In this document: piece by piece, positions 40,201 through 54,167 of the stretch
How the letters are laid out: every line of letters starts with the position of its first letter
Numbering within the stretch: position 1 is the stretch's first letter
Assembly: GCF_000972845.2 (NCBI RefSeq)
Contig: NC_040026.1
Location: 884,476-948,475 of the forward strand
DNA from: Larimichthys crocea
Taxonomy: Eukaryota; Chordata; Actinopteri; Sciaenidae
Direction of reading: 5' to 3'
DNA length: 64,000 bases
Position numbers and translations under genes: made by a program
The notes under the pieces: model-generated
Told to the model about the DNA's origin: nothing
Seen by the model: the letters and a program-made list of their open reading frames with translations, nothing else
Databases searched by the model: none

Positions 40201-43200
40201 ATTGTGGTCACTGTGGTTGTTCTTGTGTGTCGCAGCATTAGCTGACAGGAGGGATTATTATTCATGAGCTCAGTTAACACCACCAGTGTACTGCTGTAAT
40301 CCAACCTATGAAGCTAATTGGTCAACTTCTGATTCAAACTTCACACCGATGTTACAACTGTGTGACTCAACCACCTCCTTCTGTGGAATTCATTTAAAAA
40401 AACTCATCAATAATTACTTCAACATGTATTGATTCTTGCAGTGGTAAAGGGGATTAAAGACAAATGATATGAGGGTACCACCTCAATAAAGTGAAACAGG
40501 AGAAAGTGGAATGCTTTGTTTCTGAAAATCTGCCTCAGGCTTGAGGTGCTGAATGCTACTGAGCATCTGGAGGACATCAGAGGGGAAAGCAGCAAATATA
40601 TTGTGTATAAAATCTGATTCAGTTTGAATACAGTTCTAAAGTTGTGCTTTTGTACAGTAATCTGTGAGGCCTGGACACAGATGACTGTAGCAGCCCTCAC
40701 ACTCACTCAGAGTGGATCAAACAGGAAGCATTTCAATAGATGAAAAAATAGTACATGCCCCTGAGTGCAGGATGACATCATTAACAACTTTTTATGGTTT
40801 ATTAGGAAATGTTAAATTATTTTTTTTTTAATGCGTTTTTATCAATAGGACAGCTGAAGATAGACAGGAAAGGGGCAGAGAGAGGGGAATGACACAGAGC
40901 AAAGGCCATCCAGACACACACACACACATACACACACACAGTCTAATCCATCACCTTTGAACTCATCAGCTGACTACAAACTAGCTCTGATTAATCTGTT
41001 CATCACTCAGCAGATTTAAACTCTGATACTGTAACAATACACACAACCACACACACTTAGACACACAGAGTTGTGCAGTAATATCCTGCAGTCCATCTGC
41101 CACACTGATACAGGATTTAAGCTACAGTCATTCACACACACACCTGCTATAAAATTACTCACAAATAACCATACATACAACAAAATCACAAGCACTCGGG
41201 TTGTTTGAATAACACACACGCGTAGAGTACAGTGTGGCAGTGGTAGGTACAGTATGACACTGCCATCACAGAGTAGGGGCCTTGAAGGAGTGTGAACTAA
41301 AAAGGAGTAGAAAAGGAGGACAGACGCCCCCTGTGATGTGCTGCTACTGTCTGTTAGAGGAAGAGACATGTACTGCTTCTGTGCAGGGACACAAATGTTT
41401 TCTCTGTAGCCCTCGCTGCCATAAAGGTAAGCTATTATTACATGCACACACACACATCCACAGGAGGCGGGAGATTACACTAGACCAGCTCCATCTGCTC
41501 AGAGGGAGAGACAGAGGAAGGGGGGGTTATTGACCCAATTTCCACTAAAACTACACCTTACATAGTTGCCTGGTTTACTCGTTGGCTGGTGAGCCCATAA
41601 GCAAGGCACATGCTCCAGACAGTAGCAGTGAGTCTGTGGAGGTGGATGGACTCTACAGCGTGAGACAAGCTGTTAGAGATGATCTACAACAGTGGAAACA
41701 GTTTAGAGAGACCGCTTTCAAAAGGAGAACACCCACACCCACCCACACACACACATAGATTTCAGCAGGCATCTTATTATCTGGTCACTGTACTGGATCT
41801 GTTTGTGATGACAGGAGAACAAAGGAGATGGAGAGAGAGAGAGAGTGTGTGTCATTTTACAAATTGGGCCATTGTTGCTAGGTAACATAGCACGATTTGA
41901 GAGCAGTGTGTATCAGGAAAGAGAAGTCACATATTACACACTTCAGTCTGTTTTAAGGTTGTCACAATATCACAATTTAAACGTTGATGTAACATTAGTC
42001 AAAAGATACACGGAATGAAAAAGTCACATCTTTGGTTAAAAATCACAACCTATCTTGAAAACTGCAGTGCTGATGTTATTGCACCATTTTAAACACACAG
42101 ATTAAAAACATATGGCTGTATTAATACTTTTGACAACCTTAGTCTGTTTTATTCTGTATTAATCACTTGCTCTCCATCAAATGTGTCCTCTTTATAATGG
42201 CCAAAGTGGACACTTTTTGCTGTGGTCAACAACAAGTTTGAAGCCAAGCGGTGAAGCATAGATTTTGATGTCTGACTGCAGGAACTCCAGATCAGTGCAG
42301 GAGGTCTGCTCTGCTGGTGTTGATCTGCTACTTCAATATGGACATCTTCTTCAGGTGTGTGAGACAGCGGCTCAGATCAGTTTTATTGTCTTCGACTGTC
42401 AGCAGATTTATGTCGACAAATGTAATGGCTAGTGCACACACTGCCCACCTCTGCAACCTGAACACTGTAACAATGCTACAGTTTAGGACCTGCAGACAGA
42501 TGGACAGACAGATTGAGGGACTAATCTGTGGCTCAGGCCTGCAAAGTAAAGCCTGTCAGTTTTCACAGTTATCTAACTGATCAGGGATCTGCCAAGGTGG
42601 TACAAGTCTAATACGAGATATTTGTAGTCATTTCAAGTTTGTTACCAATATGAAACTATAGTATAACGGAGCAGTTGTTCCTTTCAAAAAACAACTGCAT
42701 TCTAGTTTGATTATAAAGCACTGCATGCTGCTCAGAGGCCTAAAGGAATTCTAGAAAAGGCAGATGACTCCCATTATATACCACAGCATGGTCAGCGGTG
42801 TGTCTAAACAGAGCTGAGCTCCAGTGCACAGCACACCTTTGTCCAGGAAATACTATCAATAATCAAACTGCAACAAATACTTTGTTCTATTTATTTTGAA
42901 CATTTTCACATACGTATTTATCTGAATCAGAGTTTCTCTCTACACTTTTTATTTCATAGTCTTTCACCATCTCCCCACCTTCCCTCAGCTCTGTCACTTT
43001 CACCATGCAGACCAATCAGGATGTCGCGCTCACCAGCACATGCGATGTGAGAAAATCAGAGTTGAGGATGACGACACTTTACGCACGCTAACACAGACAC
43101 GTTAGTCTCAGAGGCAGACGCTCTGTAAAAAAACCTCTCACAGACGGATCGACCCGGCATTCCACTGACCCAAATACCACCAAACAAGACCATGTCACTC

Positions 43201-44770
43201 TCCAAACAATTTGCATGTTTAACAGAAGCCACGATTGTTGAAGAACTCTCTAGTTCACTAACTGAGAAACACGTCTTTGTGGGGTTTGGATTTACAAGCT
43301 GCTCATGACTAAACACTGTTCAAGACGCTTTCTGATGACAAGACAACAGTGACAGCTCTCAAGCAGCTCTTTCTTTTGCACAGTTTCTAACTTCTGACTG
43401 CCAATGATGTGGAGGAAGTCTTTGAAGACTAAAAATAAATATTTTATCACACAAAAACACACCACATATCGTATTACAAACTTTTCTACAAATAAACAGG
43501 TACACATCTCATTTTCAGTGTGATGACACTACAAGATATAATACTTGGTTATTGGCAGGAAATTGTACATACATACAATATAAATGAATGGATAGCCTGT
43601 TTATAACAAACATATGGTCACTGTTCTGGTGCTCTGAACCATTCACACAGACAACATAGAGAACATGAAGCAAACATACAAAGAAGAACACAGCATAGTC
43701 AAAGGACTAAGAAGAGTTAAATATTTAATGTTAAATGTTTTTTCTAGTCAAGTGGATCAGAGTCAGGTTTGGCCCAATACAACTTGTTTGAATTATTAGC
43801 AGTTTTTAAATAACAGCAAAGACTCTTAGCTGCCATGCATTTGAGATGCTGTTGGTTCTTGTTTTTCACAAACCTGACACTGCTCTCTTGCTCTCAAACA
43901 TGATCCAAACTGGCAATACTAGTTGGAGTTTCACCCACACTCTCTCACACCACCCAACAAGCTTCTGGTTTAAGGACTGCTGATCTGTTCGCTTGCGCTT
44001 CAGCTTATTAACTTTCTTTAAAATGCCCGATCCGTACTGAGCATGTGCAGGAGAAGGAAGCGACATGGCACTTGGCTATAATATCCTGCAGCACCACTAA
44101 CTCCTGTTAGTACTTATTTCAATATCCTCATCACCACCTCTGTGGGGGCTTACCATTCTCAACATTCCAGTAGTCCATAAAAGGTGACAGTGGAGTACTT
44201 GGCCAATATTTTAAAGTAAAGTAAAGATTGTCATGTGTGAATCAAAGCAGCCTTTCTGTCACTCCGTCAGGTCAGCAGAGCATCACTGAATGAATCATCG
44301 TGCTCTGTGGTGTCTGTGTGTAAAGCTGTCAATATGTTTATGTGACACTCAGTCTCAGTCAGAGCCTGTGTGTGTGTGTATCTGACTGTGGACCACACTA
44401 TGTATGAGTCTGAGACAGTGTGTGCACACATTAAACAGTCATCATTAACCTCTCCAATATAACCAGAACACTAAACCCTGATCAATGTACAAGACATTTA
44501 TCAGACAGGAATTTTGAAAATCGTCCCACTGACATGAATCACACTTGGTCTTTTTTATCTCTGTGGTCATTTCACTGATTCTCTGTGGAAGAATTAGTAG
44601 AAAGCACTAAACATAGACAAATGATACAAAATTCTGATTCACAAATCATCAGGACTGGAATGTTTGTTTTCACATATTTTTAGCATTTCTTCAGGGATAC
44701 TTGTACCAAATCCTCCATACTGGCAGCAGATACACGTAGAAACCTCCTCAGGAATTCATCTCTAAAAAAT

Positions 44771-44816
<46 letters not shown>

Positions 44817-44969
44817 TATCTTTTAGTTCTCTACAGAAACAAGATCTGTGAAATTACAGCTTCTCTCTGTCCTGTCTGTGTGTCTCTCTGAAATTAGGAC
44901 AGAGGAGAGCTCTGCCAGATAATGTTGGTGCGTAGCAGCACATGGGCATCCAGCCAGAATGCAGCATGA

Positions 44970-45039
<70 letters not shown>

Positions 45040-46451
45040 AGCGAAAAGTGTGTCCCATTAGTTTGAATTGGCTCTGCACCACTTGCCTTCACTACAGAGG
45101 TGGCACACAGATACACTGTCATGTGGCCTCTCAGATCAGCAGCCCGTCTCCATTTACAGCAGGGATGACCTCCTCGTTCTAACCTACAAGCTTTCCACTG
45201 GGCAATCCATGTATGTAGAGGTGAGATATATGAATTTAATCAGAACTTATGGAATGTTTTCTATGGCAAACACAAGATAGAGCTATAGTGACACAGTACA
45301 TGTCTGTACATTCTACTGCTTTTTGTTAATCCAGTCAAATAAATACTTAACAAATCACAGCAATTCAAACATAATGCACCAAAAGATTTTCAATCTATTA
45401 TCAGATTAGAAGCTGGAGACAAGATTAATGTGCATTTATATTTCAGAGATTAAAGAATATCAAAACAGGTGCTAATGAATCTTCTCATCGACGTCCTTTG
45501 ATTAGGTTTTGTATTGGTAAATCAGCCAACACTAAATGTGTGCATCATGTTGGCCACTGTGCCAAATTCCATTGTTCTAGAATTTCCTGCCTTCCACCCA
45601 ACATTTTCCTGTCTGTAAGATGTCAGTTGACAGTGAACAATCACAGGTGGAAAATCAAACCACACAGCAGTGAAGAAAAAGTACTGTACTTCTATAAAGT
45701 CAAAAAAGTCAGGCTCTTAGTACTTAACTAGAAGGATGGAACCAATAGTTATTATTAAAGAAAAATGAATAAAAATAGTCTTTAAAATGGCAGATAATGA
45801 TGTTTAAACGTCAATCACAACCTTCTATATCTCAATGTGACATCTGCAAATTGCAAAACAAACAAAAAGATTTTCTATTAATAGTCACATTAGGCAAAAT
45901 GATGCAATGAATCCCTGATATGTTTGTTATCTGCTTAAAAAAACATCAAATGATGAAACATTGAAGCTCTTGATTGAGACACTGGTGGCTGTATATCTGC
46001 ACATGTTAACTGGTCTGGACACAAAGTGTTTTCACTGATGCGTGTGAAGAAATGAAGTTTGTATTTTTGTGGTCATGTGATGTGTTGACTTTGATACGGA
46101 GACAAAATATGTATTAACAGCAACAATTTCACAAGATGATCTGCATTCAAACTAGGCTTTATGAATGTGTAATGTTGTACTTGGTCACCTTCTGAAGTGT
46201 ACCACTAAGACCTGAGCAGGTTTTATTACATCCTACATCCTTTTCTTCATTTCCTATAAAAAGGTATGATGCAGTGTAAGTGACACTCACTCTCTCCTCT
46301 GTCCTCCCTCATTTCCTTTGTTCACTCTCTCCTTCCCTTTCCTAGGTATCGGTCACTGGAAGACACTTTGTGACTTTGAGTCTGCAGAGAGCGTCTTTAA
46401 TGACTTCACACAGAGAAATGATGTAATATCTGGATCAGAGATGCAACTGTG

Positions 46452-46491
<40 letters not shown>

Positions 46492-46883
46492 GAACATAAT
46501 GCTGCCATGACATGAAAATGAAATATTTGTATTGTATCCCTATTTGTTGAGATGGCTGATGTTATACGCATGTGTGCCAAGAAGGCATGCAACAGTGTTG
46601 CTTCATTCTTTCCTCCTGCTGGAGTATAATGCTGGCATTCCTCTTCAGTAATAGAGTCACATCACAGGCAGAGGTCTCTACTGATCAGTGTAACATAAAG
46701 CTGCTGGATCAGTGTGGAGAATCCTCAAGTCACCCCCTCCTCTTAAGCACAGTACAAACACAACAGTGAGGCAGATAACTAGATAAACACAGCCACTATC
46801 AGCTTTATTAGCTGCACTAATGGGACAGTCTAAGCAGCCGGACACTCACTGTCAGCTTTGACTAATGGGCCAAAAATTCTGTG

Positions 46884-46959
<76 letters not shown>

Positions 46960-48226
46960 CTGATCAACTAAATGAGCAAAGAGCTACTAACTCATGCACC
47001 ATGGCCTACAAATTGCTAAGTAATAGAGATGGGAAATTGTTTCAGTTATTGCATTTCTTACAGCGCTGCATCATGATTACAGTAATATGACTGTGTTCGC
47101 AGTGAAAAAAATATCATATGCATATCTTTGTTTAGGAGCTAAACATTCACGAGAACAGGAGTGACATGTTGCTTTACCTGATAAGACATGAAAGATCTGA
47201 CGCAGGAAGAGCAATAAAGTCTCATGTTATATAAAGCTGAAGTGATATCAGATCATCATCACTAGAATCTCAATGCAAACTGTCACTTCTTGTCTGTAAC
47301 ATTTGAAGCTTTGTCTCCTGTCAAATACATTAAGTTGACAGCTGAGGATACACAGTGTGTCAACAGATAATATCAATGTGGAAGTGCCAAAAACTGCAGT
47401 TCCTCTTGTCGTCCACTTGAGGCTGGCTCCAGAAGTGAGTCAGTCTCCATAAGTCCCCGTGTTCAAATGTCCAACTTCACAGCAGAAATAAACATGTTTA
47501 CAGCCTGGTACAAAAAACAGTTTTGGTCTCTGTAGCTAATTTCCCCGTTCATGACAACTGTACTGAGGGTGAGTTTATATACAACTCACCTGTTCACATT
47601 ATTTTAAGGCTTAAAGTTATGGGGCACTCTGGTAGTTCACTTGGTAGAGCGTGAACCACATGTATCACAGCCAAAGTCCTTACTGCAATGATCTCTGTCT
47701 CACTTTGTCTCACTATCCCCTGATTTTCCTGTCCATCTCTCCAGCTGTCACTGTCCAACAAAGCGTTAAATGTCCAGCTCCACCTCTCTACCCATTTTTG
47801 GATTCATGGTAGCTCCACACTGAGCTTCACAACAGCTCTCCAGAATCCTGTGGGTGAGGTCACAGAGGCTACGTCCATGTTTTAAACTGTCTATGAACAG
47901 TCTAAGAAATATGATAGCCAATTAAAACATAAAAACTTGATGACAGGAATAAGGACAATGTTTTTAGTTTAAGGAGGTAGTTATGTGGGTTTTGCCAATA
48001 TGAAGAGATAGAAGGAAGAATGCCTGTGATTGTGTATTAGTTGCCACTGGAAACTGAGCAGCATCAGAATTTGAATCATTTACTATCATAGCACACACCA
48101 CAGCCCTGTGTTACTTCACAACCTTATATTACATCCTGTATGTCGGCATAAAAGGTGTAAGTGTGCATATGCACAGGAAAAAGATGTGTTGAGGATTAAG
48201 AGAGAAGGGGTGAGAGTCTGAGTCAC

Positions 48227-48265
<39 letters not shown>

Positions 48266-49510
48266 CTGATAAACTAAATTTAGCAGGAACCATCTATGGC
48301 TAAAGCTGCAGTGTTTCCGCTGTATTCACTCAGTGGTGGTTGGCCGACCTGACCGTGCAGCGCTGTGGTAACTGTGTGTGTGATACAGCCTTGTTCAATC
48401 TTTATTTGGAGAAGGCATTCTTTGACTTATCTTGTTACGGTTACAGCAGAGATAGAGAAACACACACTGTGGCCACATCAATGCTGCACCTGAGGCTGAT
48501 AACTGGAGTCCACAGACCACTATCAGAAGTGGATTTCACACACATGTATTCTGACATACAGGAGCAGACTAACTCGTCTTTTAAAGAGACTGAGATCACA
48601 AAGATGATGAAGCGACTTGCCAATCATCATCTGTTTGAAGACACAAAAACAGTGCTGGTTAAAGTTACATTAGTGTAGAATCAGAATTAACTGACCTGGA
48701 ACCAGCTCCAAATTTACTCAAAAGATTCCTTAAAGCGGATCATTAATATTTCTATAATAACAACAACATAACAAATGTAAATGGGATGATGCATAGTGGT
48801 GAACCTGCAGCACACTGACACAGCTCTTTTTCAGACTTTCAATGATACAAAATACAACACAAACATTTCAAAGACTGAAGCTGGAGCGTTCACACTGTTT
48901 TATGTGTCACAAAGAGGAAACCCTGCCTCACTAAAACACCTCATCTGTCCTTCGGCAGACAGGAAACCCACAGAATGAAACTTCTCCCAACAGTCCCAAA
49001 CTAAAAGATATTTAGTTTACTGTCACACGGGACAAAGAAAATCTTCCCATCCTTCAATCAACCCTTCAGCCGACTCAACTATTAATCAAGACATAGTCAG
49101 AGCTCCGCAGATCACCATGTTATGTGCTCACACTGTCTTCACTGTGGAAATAACAGACACTGACATGTTAACAAGGGACAGATGTGTAGTGCTGTGCTTA
49201 GATACATGGTACTGTAGTGACCACTGACGTGACACAGCCACCAGGCTACATTTAAGCACACTACTTGCATACGCTCAGTGAAATGGGCTCCTCTGAATGA
49301 TATAAACGATCCTGCTATAGATGAGGAGTGCATAAAAGCACGTCACACACTTTCTCTTCTCTTTTTGTTTCTTATTGGGGACACCACAGAGCAAATGTGA
49401 GCAGAGCAGTGTTGTTGAGCTGTATCTATGGGAAACCAGCAGAAAAGCAATGCACAACCATAGAAAAACAGAGCAGGGTAAACACAGGGCTAAATTAAAA
49501 CCAAATGTCT

Positions 49511-49552
<42 letters not shown>

Positions 49553-49729
49553 AGGGGGTTGTCTTGGTGAGTTACAGTATGGAGCTAGTGTGAGCAGGGT
49601 GGGGTCACTGGGAACTTTACAACACAACAGACCCAACCCAAACATGCAGCCTAAGGCAGGTCCTGTCTCGCGTGACTGCTGCCTTTAAAGCATCAGCAGC
49701 TCTTTACACAACAAGGATCATCTGTCTGT

Positions 49730-49827
<98 letters not shown>

Positions 49828-50041
49828 ATCAGCAGGCAAACATACTACTATACTAGGACTCTGAACAACACCTCTCTCTCTCTCTCTTAAAAGATGCCTG
49901 CATCAGCACTGGGGACGATACACACACAGAAACACACACACCCAGAAACACACACATGCGCGCACACACACACGCACACACACAGCTGCACTGACATAGT
50001 TTAACAGATGACTGTAGTTTGAAAGGGAAAAGGTCACAACA

Positions 50042-50098
<57 letters not shown>

Positions 50099-53000
50099 AC
50101 ACATTATACAGGACAGATAAATCACAGAGAGAGAGGAACATGCCTCATACATGTACACCTATTCAAACATTAGTCAGACTGAACTGGACTGTATGGATCA
50201 GTTCTGAATGGGCGGTCAGTGAGTGGGTAAGACATTGACTGTGAGATGAGGACAAAGCCCATTGACTAGTCAAAGTGTAACTGTAGAGCTTCCACACTAA
50301 CCTAACCATCCATCTTATCATGCTTCCAGCACGTTTGTGTTCAGACCAATCAGAGCCCTCTGAGGAACGACTGGCACGTCAGGAGCTATGGGTTTGGTTT
50401 AACGCTCAGTGTGTGAGACGTGACTGTTGCTGCAGAACAACAACGTCAGCTGCTCAAACTGTTAGCATAGATGCTGTGAGAAAGAACTACTTCACTGAAA
50501 GAAGAGAAAAGAACGACACTGAAGGATTCATTCTTCTTCAGTAAAAGCTCATATGTTTCTTTGATCTGATTGGTTGACATTGGCCCATGACAGACATTTC
50601 ATCCAATCACCTGCCAAGTTTTTTGTTTTGTTTTTGTTTGTTTTGTTTTAAAACAATAACTTCCCGGATGGTTTTGTATAACAAACCAACTGCTGCAGCC
50701 AGGTTACTTAACACAGTTATGATCAGCCATTATTAATGGGTCTGTCAACATCTGCCAGGAGCTCAGTCAGGGATAGCTCCCCCCACGAGACTGGAGGTTT
50801 GGGTAACCCTTTTGTTTCCACACTGGGAGGCAGAGTATGGAGAAATGTTTTTCTTCGAGTATTTAGTTGGCTGCTAACACTGGCAGAGACAACAGAGGCG
50901 GTCAGTCAATGACATTATCAGGCACTGAAACGAAGCGATAAGGCCAGCTATCATATGAGGCCTTTGTGATACAGAGAAGCCTTTATCGACCGAGCCGTGT
51001 CTGCTTCAGATTCAGCCTGATTCTAGAGCAGTCTGCGATGTTTCAGTGTGTTCTCAGGTCTGCTCCAATTAAAGAATCTAATATGTCTGAAGGTGTGAGG
51101 GCTTCTCTGACTGGACACCCAGTTCATGGTTTGAACTGAGAGTGGCATTGAAATGAGCTCTGCTGCTCTCATCCCTCAGAAGACTTTCTTCATAAACAGA
51201 GGCTACAACTAAGCATTGAGCCAGGTGGAATTCCACCCTGCAGACATGACAGACACCTGTTTATAATACCTTAAATACCTTCCTCTGTCTGCAGGAATGA
51301 ACATACTCAGATCAGTTTTACAACCTGTAGCTGATACTTGGTCTGGATCTTTTCCAGTTCCAATACTAGTTATCAGATTACTACATCCTCCTGCAACTCC
51401 GCCTACAGCTACTACAGCACTGCTGCAGTTGTCACATGTTCTATTAATACTCTTACTGCTGCTGCTGTCATTAGCATCACTGAAGCTGATCAATCCTGTG
51501 ATAGTGGACCAGAGGCGAGTTCTGCTACATTTTAGTTCAGACATTCCTTTCTGTTTCTCTCCTTCTCTTCATTCATTCATTCATGTGTGTTTCCACCTCG
51601 CTGTGATTGGGCTGCTTAACTGCATCTTTCTTCTTCACAGCTAATTTGCTATTAAGGAGAGCTAACGTAATGTGCCACTGTGTGGGTTTCCCCACACTAA
51701 CTACTGAAGAGTCATTACTGCCACACCACGGCTTGAGAGCCAACAACCTTTTAACCTTCCTTTTACTAAAATAATGAAAAAATGAAAAGTTTAAATACAA
51801 AATATGAACCAACTGTTCATGGCTCTTCGAGGGGTATGCCCTGCTCAAGGGCACCTCGGCCCTGGCAATCTTTTTTGAGCCAGCGAGAGCAGGGATCAAA
51901 CCGCCAACCTCGGGGTTATTGGACAACCCACTCTACCACTGTGCTATGGTCGCCCCTTAAATTGGCATGATCACAGAGGGGTGATTATAACATGACATCA
52001 GGCTGGATTCACCATGTGATCTTTTTTATTCAGCATTTTTGGTTCCAGTTGAGACTCATGTCGTCAACACGGCTCTGCCATTATAAGATGCGTTTGATTT
52101 GTTGGAGGATACACATTCATAATCAAAAACCATGTCAATGTATTAATATAGTGGTTAGTCAATTACATCTGTGGCCACTGAAGTTAATTAAAGTATTAAT
52201 TTACTGATCCATAATTCCCATTAGTGAGAGACTTAAAGAGCTAGGAAGCCACATGAAGCTGTGCTGTATGTCATGTGACATTTTGTTAGATTTGACTGGC
52301 CTCAGGCTGCTGAAATGACTGAACTGAAAGATGTCTCGCAGGCAGCAAACAAATGCTTCTCAGATGTTCTGTCATTCCTCTCATTATATCATTTCATTGT
52401 CATTAATTAAAACGGAAGGCATCCTTTTACTTGCTTAAAATCAGGAGTAATTCACTGCTTTGTGAGGCGTACAGCTTTACACTGTGTGTGTGTGTACTAC
52501 ATTTTCATGGTGTTGCTATGACAACGCAGCAGAGGGGCAGAGATATGACGAATGAGTAAAAAAAAAAAACAGGAGGAGGAGTCAGACGGAGAGAAAAACA
52601 AGCAGGAAAATGTGTGTGTGTGTGTGTGGAAGTCTTTGAACTCTTATCTCTCATGCTTGTGCCAGATGGCGCTGTGCACTCTGCTATTACATAATCAAAA
52701 CAGTGAATCACATTTCTACGCACACAGTCACAGCCACTGTTGGACACACACACATACACACACATACACACGTAAACAGTCCAAAAGTAAATGCCATCAA
52801 TGTTAAACATTTATGAACCAAATGCTTTAGTCTGAGACACACACACAAACAGACTAAAAATATGAGTTCACACACTAACACACAACCACACTGCTTCAGC
52901 ATAAGCATGCCTACCATAGTGTGTGTGTGTGTATGTATAGGGGATAGTATGACATATGGACGACAACAAACACACCACAGCAACCACACTGCCACCACAC

Positions 53001-54121
53001 CAAAGCATGTGTGTATGTGTGTGCGATGACAGAGACACAGAGTAGACTCAGCATCAGAGTGCTGATGTGTTCACTGATGATGACACACACACAAACACAC
53101 ACACTCCAATTAAAACCACTATCAGACAAATCCATTTGAACTGTAGTTTCAGCTGTCACTTGACTCCAGCAGTCACTCCACTATGCTCAGAAACTTGAAG
53201 CTACAGTAAAGCATGTGTTCCAAAAATAAACACATTTCCTTTAAGTGCACAGCTTTGTCTTTGGCTAAGTGTGTGCCGTGTGTTTGCTCATATCAAATGC
53301 AGAGCCTTTATTCTGCTTGTTGGCTTTCAGACTGGTAGGAATGTGTAGTATGCGGTGGTGTGTTGGGGAGTCATTTCACTACAGGGAAACTACTACTTCC
53401 AAATATATCCAGCAAGAAAGCAGACAAGGCATCTACACTAGCAGCATTAGCCATGTTTCCACCGCATGGTACAGCTCGGCTCCACTCCACTCACTTTTGG
53501 TGCCAGGTACTTTTCTCTATTTTGTCCTCCTCGATGTAGACAGACATTTTAGCTGATCATCATGGCGATGCCATGTGAAGCTGCTGTGACAACACCATAC
53601 AAACACACAACAATGGAGGGAAATGTGGAAGTGATGGCTGCTGGTCTGAGGAAGAAGACAAACTTTGTTTCAGAAACAGCAGCTGAAAAAAAAACAAGGA
53701 GAGTTTGAGAGTGCGCACAGAGTGAGAGACCTCTGTGGCTGCTCCCAAACAGTAATCTGTTGTCCTTCCTGTGTACTAGCTACTATCAACAACTCATGAA
53801 AGCAAAAAAAGATTGAATGAAGCCAAACCATGCAGTGGAAACAGCATCAGACATTCACAGCTGCACTGCCACCTGATATGAAGAGCTGAGGAGATGAGTT
53901 CAAAGAGGACTGACAGCAGAATGCAACACTTTACACACGAGGAAACAAGTCATTGTTGTTCTTTATACGCATTGTGTGGTGTGTGTGGTGTAAATCACAG
54001 TGTTACTAAACCACAATGAAACACAAAGCAAATCAACTTTAGTCTGTTTCCTTCCCTGCCTTTGTTCTCTCAATCTGTGCCCTCCATATCTAACTCATTT
54101 ATTCACATTCTGTTACACACA

Positions 54122-54167
<46 letters not shown>

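Noticed and set aside
48340..48678. 112-codon plus-strand frame ([20 protein letters not shown]...)
   Set aside because: Not low-complexity, but it has no family resemblance, no promoter or splice context and no repeat homology that I can see. Probably chance.
49672..49890. Thr-His repeat protein
   Set aside because: Translation of the (CA)48 microsatellite.
51880..51956. Possible tRNA gene on the minus strand
   Set aside because: The tRNA-like part lacks a proper cloverleaf and continues into a SINE body.
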